Below the pieces are notes generated by a model. It was not told the DNA's origin. It worked only from the letters and a program-made list of their open reading frames with translations, and did not search any database. Positions 53,375-62,744 of a stretch of DNA of 64,000 nucleotides are shown piece by piece. Source of the DNA: Pseudomonas chlororaphis. GTDB lineage: Bacteria > Pseudomonadota > Gammaproteobacteria > Pseudomonadales > Pseudomonadaceae. The first letter of the stretch is position 1; each line of letters opens with the position of its first letter. Where the stretch lies: positions 1-64,000 of the forward strand of contig NZ_MSCT01000024.1 of the NCBI RefSeq assembly GCF_001921865.1. The letters run 5' to 3'. Both the position numbers and the translations under genes were made by a program.

Positions 53375-56300
53375 ATGAAAAACTTCTTCAAGAAAGTCGG
53401 CGCCTTTCTGCGCAAGACGTGGGTCTGGACGCTGTTGCTGGTGCTGTTCGTGGCGTTGCTGGTGTGGTTCGTCGGGCCGCTGCTGGCGGTCAACGACTAC
53501 AAGTTCTGGGAAAGCGCGACCTCGCGCCTGCTGACCATCAGCGTGCTGTTCCTGATCTGGGGCCTGACCATGGTCTTCGTCAGCTGGCGCGCCGGGATCC
53601 GCAAGAAAGAAATGGAAGACAGCGAAGACGGCCAGGAACGGCTGCGCCGCGAAGAGCTGATCGACGAGGAACAGAAAGAGCTGCGCAGCCGCTTCAAGGA
53701 AGCCATGCGCACCCTCAAGACCTCGAGCCTGTATCGCGGGCGCAGCGAGCGCTGGCGCAACGACCTGCCGTGGTACCTGCTGCTGGGGCCGCAGAACAGC
53801 GGCAAGACCAGCCTGCTGGACTTCTCGGGCCTGGAATTCCCGATCAACAAGATCGACCGCAAGCTGACCCGCGACACCATCGGCACTCGGCATTGCGACT
53901 GGTACTTCGCCGACCACGGCGTGCTGATCGACACCGCCGGGCGCTACCTGACCCAGCCTGACGCGGAAGTCGACGGCAGCGCCTGGAACACCTTGCTCGG
54001 CCTGCTGCGCAAGCGCCGTCGCGGGCGTCCGCTCAATGGCGTGCTGGTGACCATTCCGGTGGAGCTGCTGCTGAGCGGCAACGAGCAGGACCTCGACACC
54101 CTGGCGCGCCAGGTGCGCGCGCGCTTGCAGGACGTGCACCAGAAACTGCACGTCGATGTGCCGGTGTACCTGGTGCTGAGCAAGGCCGACCAACTGCTGG
54201 GCTTCGACGAATTCTTCGATCAGCTGAGCCGCGAGGAAAGCGACCAGGTGCTTGGCACCAGCTTCCGCAAGGAACAGAACGGCACCGACGTCGCCGTACT
54301 GCGCCAGGAGTTCGAAGAGCTGCTGCGCCGCCTCAACAGCCAGGTGATCATGCGCATGCACCAGGAGCGCGACACCCAGCGCCGCGGGCGCATCCTCGAC
54401 TTCCCGCACCAGCTGGGGCAGATCGGCGAGCGCCTGTGCCTGTTCGTCGACATGGCGTTCACCGGCAACCGCTACCAGCGGGCCAGCCAGCTGCGCGGCT
54501 TCTACCTGACCAGCGCGCCGCACCTGACCGAAAAGCTCGACCGCGACACCGCCAGCATCGGCGCCAGCCTGGGCATGGCGGCCGGCGTGCTGCCGACCCT
54601 GCGCAGCGGTCGCTCGCGCTTCATTCACCACCTGCTCAGCCGGGTGATTTTCCCCGAGGCCGACCTCGCCGGCCTGGACAAGCGCGAGCGCAACCGCATC
54701 CATTGGGGCCAGCGTGCGTTGTACGTCGGCGCGCTGGTGGCCCTGGCGGTGTTCGGCCTGCTCTGGGCCGGCGGTTTTTCCGCCAACTACGAGCGCCTGG
54801 AAAACCTGCGTTCGCTGGCGCAGAACTGGGGCCAGCAGCGCACGGCCCTGACCGCCCGCGACGACGCGATGGCGGCGCTCAAGGCCCTCGACACCAGCTT
54901 CGCCGCGACCAAGGTGTTCCCGGCCAAGGGCGACGTCTCGCTGCACGAGCGGCTCGGCCTGTACCAGGGCGAGGAAAGCAACCCGGTGGTGCTCGGCGCC
55001 TACGAGCGCGAGCTGCAAGCGCAGCTGCTGCCGCGGGTGGCGCAGATGCTGGAAGGGCAGATCCGCACCAACATGCGCGACCGCGAGCGCCTGCTCAACA
55101 GCCTGCGGGCCTACCTGATGCTGAACATGCAGGACCGCCGCGATCCGTCCTGGCTCAAGGACTGGGTGGCCACCGACTGGTCGACCCGCTACGCCGGCAA
55201 CACCGCGGTGCAGAACGGCCTGAACGGGCACTTCGAGCGCCTGCTCAAGCTGCCGTTCAGCTACCCGCTCAACGACACGCTGGTGGCCCAGGCGCGCCAG
55301 GTACTGCGCAGCGAGTCGCTGGCCAACGTGGTCTATCGCGTGTTGCGCGAACAGGCCCGCAGCCTGCCGGAATACCGCCTGAGCCAGCACCTGGGGCCGC
55401 AGGGCAGCCTGTTCGTCGGCACCGACTACGCCATCCCGGGGTTCTATACCCAGCAGGGCTACCAGCAGTATTTCTCGGTCCAGGGCACCGCGCTGGTCAC
55501 CGATATCCTGCGTGACAACTGGGTGCTGGGCGAAGGCAGCGGCATCAGCGGCATGGACCTGCGTCGCCTGATGGTGGAGCTGGAGCAACTGTACTTCCGC
55601 GACTACGCCAACTACTGGAGCGAAGCGGTGGGCCAGGTCGGCCTGCAACCGTTCAACGATGCCGGCGAAGGCGCCGATCAAGTCGCCGGCCTGACCTCGG
55701 CCAACTCGCCGGTCCTGCAACTGCTGGTGGAAGTGCGCGAGAACACCCGCTTCCAGGCCATCGCCGAAAGCGCCGAAGACGTCACCGCCGCGGCGGACAA
55801 GGCCGCCGAGAAGGGCGGGGCGCTGGGCAAGGTCGCGGCGGCTGCCGCCGGCAAGGCCCAGGAAGCCCTGGCCAAGAACCTGCCGGACACCGCGAAGAAG
55901 TCGCTGCAACGGCGCTTCGAGCCGCTGCACCGCCTGCTGGACGACAACAACGGTCCGGCCGCCGACCTGACGCCGGCGCTGCAAGCGCTCAACGAACTGC
56001 AACTGCAATTGGCCGGCCTGGCCCGTGCCAGCGCGCCTGAGCAGGCCGCGTTCGAGATGGCCAAGACCCGCATGAGCGGCCAGCGCGATGCGCTGAGCAA
56101 CCTGCGCAACGCCTCGGTGCGCCTGCCGCGTCCGGTCAGCGTGTGGTTCAACGTGCTGGCCGAGGACACCTGGCGCCTGGTGCTCAACGATTCCTACCAG
56201 TACCTCAACCAGCGCTACCAGAGCGAGCTGTACAGCTTCTACGGCAAGGCCATCAGCAAGCGTTATCCGTTCAGCGCCCACAGCACCAGCGACGTCGCCA

Positions 56301-56902
56301 TCAGCGATTTCCGCGAGTTCTTCAAGGCGCAGGGGATTGCCGATCGCTTCTTCGACACCTACATGCGGCCTTTCGTCAGCGGCGATCCGGGCAACTACCG
56401 CCTGCGCAGCATCGACGGCCACAGCCTGCCGATGTCCAAGGTCTACCTCGACCAGATGGCCGCGGCCCAGGTGATCCGCCAGAGCTTCTTCTCGGAGAAC
56501 CCGGCGGAACCCCAGGTGCAGTTCAAGCTGGAGCCTTACACCCTGGACCCGGCGGTCAGCCGTTCCGAGTTCCGTTTCGGCGACAAGACCATGGAATACC
56601 GCCACGGTCCGATCGTGCCGGTGGCCTTCAAATGGCCGACCGACGCCGAAGACGGCCGCACCAGCCTGGTGCTGGACAAGATGGCCGGGCGCCCGGTGGG
56701 GATCGAGAAAAACACTGGCCCCTGGTCGCTGTTCCGCCTGTTCGACCTGATGCAGACCGAGTACCTGACCGGCCGCGACGTGCTGGTGCTCAAGGCCGAC
56801 CTGGGCGGGCTGCGTGCCAACTACCTGCTGATGAGCCAGCGCACGCCGAACCCGTTCGACATGGGCGTGCTGCGCACCTTCCGCATGCCGGTGCAGCTCT
56901 GA
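53375..56902 (+). CDS. tssM: T6SS membrane protein TssM (IcmF-like)
   Basis: 1175 residues from ATG 53375. Two N-terminal membrane segments (about 16-38, 50-70), a cytoplasmic NTPase domain with intact Walker A GPQNSGKTS at 138-146, a third segment near 448-468 (ALYVGALVALAVFGLLWAGGF), and a large periplasmic part ending in the IcmF C-terminal beta domain (VQFKLEPYTLDPAVSRSEFRFGD). It is the core of the trans-envelope complex. Stop overlaps the next start (TGATG). Confidence 0.97.
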   Translation: MKNFFKKVGAFLRKTWVWTLLLVLFVALLVWFVGPLLAVNDYKFWESATSRLLTISVLFLIWGLTMVFVSWRAGIRKKEMEDSEDGQERLRREELIDEEQKELRSRFKEAMRTLKTSSLYRGRSERWRNDLPWYLLLGPQNSGKTSLLDFSGLEFPINKIDRKLTRDTIGTRHCDWYFADHGVLIDTAGRYLTQPDAEVDGSAWNTLLGLLRKRRRGRPLNGVLVTIPVELLLSGNEQDLDTLARQVRARLQDVHQKLHVDVPVYLVLSKADQLLGFDEFFDQLSREESDQVLGTSFRKEQNGTDVAVLRQEFEELLRRLNSQVIMRMHQERDTQRRGRILDFPHQLGQIGERLCLFVDMAFTGNRYQRASQLRGFYLTSAPHLTEKLDRDTASIGASLGMAAGVLPTLRSGRSRFIHHLLSRVIFPEADLAGLDKRERNRIHWGQRALYVGALVALAVFGLLWAGGFSANYERLENLRSLAQNWGQQRTALTARDDAMAALKALDTSFAATKVFPAKGDVSLHERLGLYQGEESNPVVLGAYERELQAQLLPRVAQMLEGQIRTNMRDRERLLNSLRAYLMLNMQDRRDPSWLKDWVATDWSTRYAGNTAVQNGLNGHFERLLKLPFSYPLNDTLVAQARQVLRSESLANVVYRVLREQARSLPEYRLSQHLGPQGSLFVGTDYAIPGFYTQQGYQQYFSVQGTALVTDILRDNWVLGEGSGISGMDLRRLMVELEQLYFRDYANYWSEAVGQVGLQPFNDAGEGADQVAGLTSANSPVLQLLVEVRENTRFQAIAESAEDVTAAADKAAEKGGALGKVAAAAAGKAQEALAKNLPDTAKKSLQRRFEPLHRLLDDNNGPAADLTPALQALNELQLQLAGLARASAPEQAAFEMAKTRMSGQRDALSNLRNASVRLPRPVSVWFNVLAEDTWRLVLNDSYQYLNQRYQSELYSFYGKAISKRYPFSAHSTSDVAISDFREFFKAQGIADRFFDTYMRPFVSGDPGNYRLRSIDGHSLPMSKVYLDQMAAAQVIRQSFFSENPAEPQVQFKLEPYTLDPAVSRSEFRFGDKTMEYRHGPIVPVAFKWPTDAEDGRTSLVLDKMAGRPVGIEKNTGPWSLFRLFDLMQTEYLTGRDVLVLKADLGGLRANYLLMSQRTPNPFDMGVLRTFRMPVQL

Positions 56903-57630
56903 TGCTGGTGGCCAGCCCCTGGCGCAGCGCGGCGCGCACCGATCCGGGCAAGGTTCGGGCGCGCAACGAAGATGCCTTCCTCGACTGTCCGGAGCAGGGG
57001 CTCTGGGTGGTCGCGGACGGCATGGGCGGGCATCAGGGCGGCGATATCGCCAGCCAGTTGATCGTCGCCAGCCTGGCCGAGTTGCCGGCGCAAGACAGCT
57101 TCGACGAACGCCTCAAGGGCCTGCGCCAGTGCCTGCACTGGCTCAACCGGCGCCTGGGGCAGGAGTTGACCGTCACCGCCGAGCGGCACGACAGCATCAT
57201 GGGCAGCACCGTGGTCGCGCTGTTGCTGGAAGGCGACCGCGCGGCGTGTATCTGGGCCGGCGACAGCCGCTGCTACCTGTGGCGTGGGCAGCGTTTGTAC
57301 CAGCTGTCCAGGGACCATTCGTTGCAGCAGCAGTTGATCGACGAGCAGCAGATGAGCGTCGAGCAGGCGCGCGCCCATCCGGCGGCCCAGGCCCTGACCC
57401 GGGCGGTGGGCGCCAGCGAGCAATTGACCCTGGATGTCCTGGAGTTGCAGGTCTACCCCGGCGATGCCTTCCTGCTGTGCAGCGACGGCCTGTACCAGGG
57501 GCTGAGCAGCGACGCGCTGGGCAATGCCTTGAGCCTGGCGTCGCCGCAGGTGGCGCTGGAACGTCTGTTCGACGGTGCCCTGCGCGGCTCGGCGCGGGAC
57601 AACCTGACCGCCGTGGTGATCCGCCAATGA
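56902..57630 (+). CDS. T6SS PP2C-type Ser/Thr phosphatase
   Basis: 242 residues. PP2C motifs in order: RARNEDAFL, VADGMGGHQGGDIAS (metal-binding Asp-Gly), GSTVVALLL, AGDSRCYL, LLCSDGLYQGL and ARDNLTAVV. Counterpart of Stp1 in H2-type clusters; it dephosphorylates the kinase's targets such as Fha. It overlaps both tssM and the kinase gene, so it is translationally coupled to them. Confidence 0.94.
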   Translation: MLVASPWRSAARTDPGKVRARNEDAFLDCPEQGLWVVADGMGGHQGGDIASQLIVASLAELPAQDSFDERLKGLRQCLHWLNRRLGQELTVTAERHDSIMGSTVVALLLEGDRAACIWAGDSRCYLWRGQRLYQLSRDHSLQQQLIDEQQMSVEQARAHPAAQALTRAVGASEQLTLDVLELQVYPGDAFLLCSDGLYQGLSSDALGNALSLASPQVALERLFDGALRGSARDNLTAVVIRQ

Positions 57631-58688
57631 GTGAGCTCGAGTCCGCGCTGGACGGCATCCTGATGAGCGAGGAAGAGGCCAGCAACCTGACCTATTTCGC
57701 CTTCGCCAAAGCCACTGCGGCGCCGCGTCCCGTGGCACCCGCCAAGGCCAAGGGCAAAGGCCGCAACCGTTCCAGGAACCGCGGCAAGAGCAAGCCCGCG
57801 GCGCCGGCGGGCGGACTGCCGGAGGTGCTGGGCGGACGTTACCGCCTCGAGCGCCTGCTCGGCGCGGGCGGCATGGGCGCGGTCTACCGCGCGCGGGACC
57901 TGCTGCACGAGCAGTTCGGCGACCCCGACCCTTACATCGCGCTCAAAGTCATGGGCGAAGAATTTTCCGCGACGCCGGATGCCAGCGCCTTGCTCTACAG
58001 CGAGTTCGCCCTGACCCGACGCCTGCGCCACCCGAACGTCGTGCGCCTGCACAGCTTCGAGGTGGACACCCAGTGCCAGCGCGCCTTCATCACCATGGAG
58101 CTGATGCGCGGCCTGACCCTGGACAAACTGCTCTGCGAGAGGCCGCTGGGCCTGCCCTGGAAAGAGCTGCGCGACGTCGTGCTGCCACTGCTCGATGCCC
58201 TGGCGTACAGCCACGCTCGCGGTGTGCTGCACGGCGACCTGAAGCCGAGCAACGTGATGCTCTGCGAAGACGGCGTGCGGCTGTTCGACTTCGGCCTGAG
58301 CCAGGCCGAGGAGGGCGTGTTGCCCGGCCTGCCGCAACTGAGCCGCAGCCGCTTCAACGCCTGGACGCCCGGCTATGCCGCCCCCGAATTGCTGGAAGGC
58401 GGGGCCTTGTCGGCCAGCGCCGACCTGTACGCGGTGGCCTGCGTGATCTACGAGCTGGCCGGCGGCAAGCACCCGTATCGCCGGTTACCGTCGACCCAGG
58501 CCCGCGACGAGCAGTTGCACCGCTCGCTGCAAGCACCCACGCACCTTCCCAGACACTGTTGGCCAGCCCTGCGCGCAGCGCTGGCCTTTGACGCGGCGGA
58601 CCGCAGCATTTCCGCCCAAGCATTGCGCGACGCCATGCGCGCGGATTCGTCCTGGCTGCAACGCTGGTTCCATCGGCGTAACGGATGA
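57627..58688 (+). CDS. T6SS Ser/Thr protein kinase
   Basis: 353 residues. After a basic Ala/Pro linker (about 30-65) the kinase domain starts: glycine loop GAGGMGAVYRAR, catalytic Lys in IALKVMG, catalytic loop HGDLKPSNVML and DFG in LFDFGLSQ. The loop has HGD, not HRD, so the Arg that contacts the phosphorylated activation segment is missing; this is found in non-RD kinases. No membrane segment and no extracellular domain, unlike PpkA. Counterpart of Stk1 beside Stp1. ATGA overlap with the phosphatase gene. Confidence 0.93.
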   Translation: MSELESALDGILMSEEEASNLTYFAFAKATAAPRPVAPAKAKGKGRNRSRNRGKSKPAAPAGGLPEVLGGRYRLERLLGAGGMGAVYRARDLLHEQFGDPDPYIALKVMGEEFSATPDASALLYSEFALTRRLRHPNVVRLHSFEVDTQCQRAFITMELMRGLTLDKLLCERPLGLPWKELRDVVLPLLDALAYSHARGVLHGDLKPSNVMLCEDGVRLFDFGLSQAEEGVLPGLPQLSRSRFNAWTPGYAAPELLEGGALSASADLYAVACVIYELAGGKHPYRRLPSTQARDEQLHRSLQAPTHLPRHCWPALRAALAFDAADRSISAQALRDAMRADSSWLQRWFHRRNG

Positions 58689-58709
58689 CCACCGAACAGG
58701 GAGCACGAC

Positions 58710-60776
58710 ATGTTCAATCCTTCCAATGAAACGCATTTCAGCCTGACCGTCGACGACTTCCAGGGCGACTTGCAGGTGCTGTCTTTCAAGGGCACCGAAG
58801 GCATCAGCCAGCCGTTCCGTTTCGACCTGGAGCTGGTCAGCGAGAACCCCGACCTGGACCTGGAAACCCTGCTGCACCAGCAGGCGTTCCTCGCCTTCGA
58901 TCCGCAAGGCAGTGGCATCCACGGCCAGATCTACCGCGTGGCCCAGGGCGATGCCGGCAAGCGCCTGACCCGCTACAAGGTGTCGCTGGTGCCGCAGCTG
59001 GCTTACCTGGCGCACCGCACCAACCAGCGCATCTACCAGCAGCTGTCGGCGCCGAAGATCATCGCGCTGATCCTCGAAGAGCACGGCATCCAGGGCAACG
59101 CCTACCAGTTCCAGCTCGGCACGCCGTGCCCGGACCGCGACTACTGCGTGCAGTACGACGAGACCGACCTGCATTTCATCCAGCGCCTGTGCGAAGAAGA
59201 AGGCCTGCACTACCACTTCCAGCACAGTGAAAGCGGCCACCTGCTGGTGTTCGGCGACGACCAGACCGTGTTCCCCAAGCTCGGCCAGCCCACGGCGTAT
59301 ATCCAGGGCAGCGGCATGGTCGCCGACGAGCCGGTGATCAAGGGCTTCAACCTGCGCCTGGAAACCCGCACCAGCCGTACCACTCGCCGCGATTACGACT
59401 TCGAGAAACCGCGCCTGCAACTGGAGGCCGCCTACCAACCCGAGGCGGAAAGCGAAGAGCCGGACCTGGAAGATTACGACTACCCGGGGCGTTTCCTCGA
59501 CCGTGCGCGCGGCAAGTTTCTCAGCCAGCGCGCCCTCGAGCGGCATCGTGCCGACTACCAGCAGGCCGAAGGCTGGGGCGACCAGACCACCCTGGCCAGC
59601 GGGCACTTCCTGGAACTCTCCGAGCACCCGCGCGGCGAGTGGAACGACCTCTGGCTGCTGACCGAAATCGTCCACGAAGGCAAGCAGCCGCAGGTGCTGG
59701 AAGAGTCGGTGACCAGCGACACCACGGATGAGAAGGACGACTTCCACCAGGGCTATCGCAACCGCTTCCTCGCCACGCCCTGGCAGGTGTTCTACCGCCC
59801 CGCGCTGAACCACCCGAAACCGCGGGTGCTCGGCAGCCAGACCGCGGTGGTCACCGGACCCAAGGGCGAAGAAATCCACTGCGACCAGTACGGCCGCGTG
59901 AAGGTGCAATTCCACTGGGACCGCGAGGGCGTGGCCGACGATAAGACCAGTTGCTGGCTGCGCGTCTCCAGCAGCTGGGCCGGCGACCGCTACGGCGCCA
60001 TCGTCATCCCGCGGATCGGCATGGAAGTGTTGGTGACCTTCCTCGAAGGCGACCCCGACCAGCCGCTGATCACCGGTTGCCTGTACCACAAGGAACACCC
60101 GGTGCCTTACCCGCTGCCGGCGAACAAGACCCGCACCGTGTTCAAGTCCATGAGCTCGCCGGGCGGCGCCGGGTTCAACGAACTGCGCATCGAAGACAAG
60201 AAAGGCGCCGAGCAAATCTTCATCCACGCCCAGCGCGACTGGGACGAAAACATCGAGCACGACCAGAAAATCCGCATCGGTAACGAACGCCACGACACCG
60301 TGGTGAAGAACACCTACACCGAGCTCAAGGCCGAAGAACACCGCATCACCCACGCCGACCGCAAGATCGAAACCCGCGTCGACGACCACCTGACCGTCGG
60401 CGAAAACCAGCACATCAAGCTCGGCACCGCGCAACTGACCAAGGCCGGCCAGGAAATCCACCTCAAGGCCGGCGCCAAGATGGTGATCGAAGCGGGCAGC
60501 GAACTGACCATCAAGGCCGGCGGCAGTTTTATCAAGCTCGATGCCGGCGGCGTCACGGTGGTGGGGCCGGTGGTCAAGATCAATGCCGGGGGTTCGGCGG
60601 GGAACGGCACCGGGATCGGCATCAAGCCGCCGACGCTGCCGGGCGCCGCGGACAAGGACAAGGCCGGCGACCTGCCCCTGGTCGCGCCGAGCAACATGCC
60701 GATGCCGCCGCCCCCGGTGTGCAAGGAATGCCTGGCCCGGGCCAAGCGCAATAGCCAAGCCCTGGCGGCACGCTAA
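58710..60776 (+). CDS. vgrG: T6SS spike protein VgrG
   Basis: 688 residues. gp27-like part (1-360; FSLTVDDFQGDLQVLSFKGTEGIS), OB-fold and gp5-like part (TAVVTGPKGEEIHCDQYGRVKVQFHWDREG, SSWAGDRYGAIVIPRIGMEVLV), then beta-helix repeats (KTYTELKAEEHRI-type, about 520-600). The tail (about 610-688) is Gly/Pro-rich and ends near VCKECLARAKR with a Cys-x2-Cys pair, probably for docking cargo. No enzymatic domain is fused. A DUF4123 adaptor gene follows. Confidence 0.96.
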   Translation: MFNPSNETHFSLTVDDFQGDLQVLSFKGTEGISQPFRFDLELVSENPDLDLETLLHQQAFLAFDPQGSGIHGQIYRVAQGDAGKRLTRYKVSLVPQLAYLAHRTNQRIYQQLSAPKIIALILEEHGIQGNAYQFQLGTPCPDRDYCVQYDETDLHFIQRLCEEEGLHYHFQHSESGHLLVFGDDQTVFPKLGQPTAYIQGSGMVADEPVIKGFNLRLETRTSRTTRRDYDFEKPRLQLEAAYQPEAESEEPDLEDYDYPGRFLDRARGKFLSQRALERHRADYQQAEGWGDQTTLASGHFLELSEHPRGEWNDLWLLTEIVHEGKQPQVLEESVTSDTTDEKDDFHQGYRNRFLATPWQVFYRPALNHPKPRVLGSQTAVVTGPKGEEIHCDQYGRVKVQFHWDREGVADDKTSCWLRVSSSWAGDRYGAIVIPRIGMEVLVTFLEGDPDQPLITGCLYHKEHPVPYPLPANKTRTVFKSMSSPGGAGFNELRIEDKKGAEQIFIHAQRDWDENIEHDQKIRIGNERHDTVVKNTYTELKAEEHRITHADRKIETRVDDHLTVGENQHIKLGTAQLTKAGQEIHLKAGAKMVIEAGSELTIKAGGSFIKLDAGGVTVVGPVVKINAGGSAGNGTGIGIKPPTLPGAADKDKAGDLPLVAPSNMPMPPPPVCKECLARAKRNSQALAAR

Positions 60777-60787
60777 AGGACCCCGAC

Positions 60788-61594
60788 ATGTACGCAAGCA
60801 ATCTGCAGTGGCACGAGCTGTTATGGGACCAGACCCAACAAGTGGGCCTGGAGCATATCGACCTGCTGATCGACGCCACCAGCCTCGACTACCCGTTGCT
60901 GGAAGAGCTGGCGAACCAGCCGGACGCGCCGGTATTGGCCAAGCTGTTCGACAACACCCCGGAAGTGGCGATCGCCGATTTCGGCCCGCTGCTGCTGCGC
61001 GTGAACAAGGCGCAGAAGCCCTGGCTGAAAACCTTTATCGGTGCCGTCGACTGCAACCAGCACGTGCTGGCGCTGTTCAGCCCCTGGCGCTTCGAAACCC
61101 TGGCCGCCCACCTGCGCGGTTGCACCCAGGCACGCTGGAACCAGGGCCGTGCCGAAGGCGTGCTGCGCTACTACGATCCGCGTATGTTCGTGCCGGTGTG
61201 CGAAACCCTGACCCCGGCCCAGGGGAAGGTATTCCACGCCCCGGTCATTGCCTGGCACTGGCTCGACCGCGACCAGCAACCCCAGAGCCTGCCCGGCAAC
61301 CACGTGCGCCACACGCCGCCGCCGGCCATCGAACCCTTCATGTTCGACCACCCGCAAGTGGCCAACCTGCTGGCCTGGACCGAAGCCGACAACTACCGCG
61401 TCGAGCGCTGCGCCACCCCGCAAGACTACGGCATGAGCCGCAAGGAAGGCCTGATCCGCCACCTGTTCCACAGCCAGCTGGCCGCCAACAAACAAGGCCT
61501 CAAGGAACCGGAAGAGCGCCAGCCCTTTATCCAGGAATGGCTGCTGGACAACTCGCCGTTCGTCATCGACGAGCCGCCGAGGCCGTTGATATGA
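60788..61594 (+). CDS. DUF4123-family T6SS effector adaptor
   Basis: 268 residues. The DUF4123 domain lies in the first ~130 residues (LIDATSLDYPLLEEL, FGPLLLRVNKAQKPWLKTFI, SPWRFETLAAHLRGC, GVLRYYDPRMFVPVCETL). Such chaperones load one effector onto the VgrG encoded next to them, here most likely the Tle1-like lipase at 62732. Its stop overlaps the first lipoprotein gene (ATGA). Confidence 0.92.
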   Translation: MYASNLQWHELLWDQTQQVGLEHIDLLIDATSLDYPLLEELANQPDAPVLAKLFDNTPEVAIADFGPLLLRVNKAQKPWLKTFIGAVDCNQHVLALFSPWRFETLAAHLRGCTQARWNQGRAEGVLRYYDPRMFVPVCETLTPAQGKVFHAPVIAWHWLDRDQQPQSLPGNHVRHTPPPAIEPFMFDHPQVANLLAWTEADNYRVERCATPQDYGMSRKEGLIRHLFHSQLAANKQGLKEPEERQPFIQEWLLDNSPFVIDEPPRPLI

Positions 61595-62142
61595 AGCGGA
61601 CTTTCATGGGCAGCACCAACAGGCTGGTGCTTCGGCTGTTATTGGGCGCGAGCAGCGTGCTGATGCTCGCCGCCTGCCAGAGCCAACCCAAGATGTTGGG
61701 CGCGCCGGTGACGGGCTACAACCACACGTCCGCGGCGATCAATCGTTTTACGGTCAACGGCGCGGGCGGCCCGAATATCGGTCCCCACCAAGGCGGAGGA
61801 AGCGAAGTTTGCTGCGGTCTGGTGCCTCGCGAGTGGGTGCCGGGGCTTCGGGCGATTGTTGAGTGGGAGAAGGATCCTGAACCGTATTCTTATGCAAAAT
61901 GGCCTGAGCGTCCTTATTCAGATGCGTGGAATAAGCGTATGGAGAAGGCAAAACAAGAATACTCACGTCATAAAGTTGTTGTCGATATCCCAAGGTACGA
62001 AGTGGCAGGAAGTCTGAAGGTCCACTTTCTATCCTGTGATCAAGTTCGTGTTTCTGCGGATAATATCAATCGAGGTGATCCCCGCTATCCGTATAATTAT
62101 CCAATGAATATGGAGGAACCGAAGGTATGTCCAGAGTCGTAA
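61591..62142 (+). CDS. DUF3304-like lipoprotein, candidate immunity protein, copy 1
   Basis: 183 residues. Signal peptide with lipobox LAAC near 32. The mature protein has GYNHTSAAINRFTVNGAGGP, the double Cys of EVCCGLVPREW, and ends with VHFLSCDQVRVSADN and NMEEPKVCPES. DUF3304-type proteins commonly lie beside DUF2235 lipase effectors and would protect the periplasm. Base use becomes AT-richer along the gene. The next copy follows immediately. Confidence 0.82.
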   Translation: MKRTFMGSTNRLVLRLLLGASSVLMLAACQSQPKMLGAPVTGYNHTSAAINRFTVNGAGGPNIGPHQGGGSEVCCGLVPREWVPGLRAIVEWEKDPEPYSYAKWPERPYSDAWNKRMEKAKQEYSRHKVVVDIPRYEVAGSLKVHFLSCDQVRVSADNINRGDPRYPYNYPMNMEEPKVCPES

Positions 62143-62207
62143 TTGAAGTTACTGGCGAGCGTTTTTGTATTGTTGTGCGAAGACTATGTTCTATTCCGCA
62201 CCATCGT

Positions 62208-62744
62208 ATGAAGAGTGTTGGCTGTGGAAAGTTGTTGTGTATGCATATTTTTTTGCTGCTTACCAGTGTCCTGAGTTTGAGTGCGTGTCAGGCTGACTCA
62301 AAGATGCTATCTGCACCAGTGAGCGGTTATAACCACACCTCGGCAGCAATCAATCGGTTTACTGTTAACGGAGCTGGTGGGCCGAACATCGGTCCTCACC
62401 AAGGTGGGGGTAAAGAGGTCTGCTGTGGCGTTGTCCCTCGCCAATGGACTCCGGGATTAAGAGCAATTGTCGAATGGGAAAAAGATCCAGACCCTGGAGG
62501 TTACATAAAACGAGATCAGTATGGGCAGCTTGATTCTCAGGACTATAAACGTCATGCAGCTAATTATTCTCATCATAAAGTTACCGTTGAAATTCCAAAA
62601 TATGACGTTCCGGGAAGTCTAAAGGTCCACTTTCTTCCATGTGATCAAGTGCGAGTTTCCGCTACCGCTATAACCCCAGGCTACCCTGGTTATCCCTATA
62701 ACTATCCATTGCGTATGGAGGAACCAAAGGTATGTCCGAAGTGA
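62208..62744 (+). CDS. DUF3304-like lipoprotein, candidate immunity protein, copy 2
   Basis: 178 residues from ATG 62208 (MKSVGCGKLLCMHIFLLLTS), which gives a signal peptide with lipobox LSAC matching copy 1; the frame is open back to ATG 62127, but the extra 27 residues do not suit a signal peptide. The mature part is closely similar to copy 1 (GYNHTSAAINRFTVNGAGGP identical; middle region PGGYIKRDQYGQLDSQD diverged). AT-rich. It overlaps the effector start by 13 nt. Confidence 0.82.
   Translation: MKSVGCGKLLCMHIFLLLTSVLSLSACQADSKMLSAPVSGYNHTSAAINRFTVNGAGGPNIGPHQGGGKEVCCGVVPRQWTPGLRAIVEWEKDPDPGGYIKRDQYGQLDSQDYKRHAANYSHHKVTVEIPKYDVPGSLKVHFLPCDQVRVSATAITPGYPGYPYNYPLRMEEPKVCPK

Noticed and set aside
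53321..56605. 1094-codon minus-strand frame opposite tssM
   Set aside because: Same antisense composition effect; no domain motif, and tssM is fully convincing.
58485..60797. 770-codon minus-strand frame opposite vgrG and the kinase gene
   Set aside because: Spans the antisense of two unrelated real genes and lacks any recognisable motif or ribosome site.
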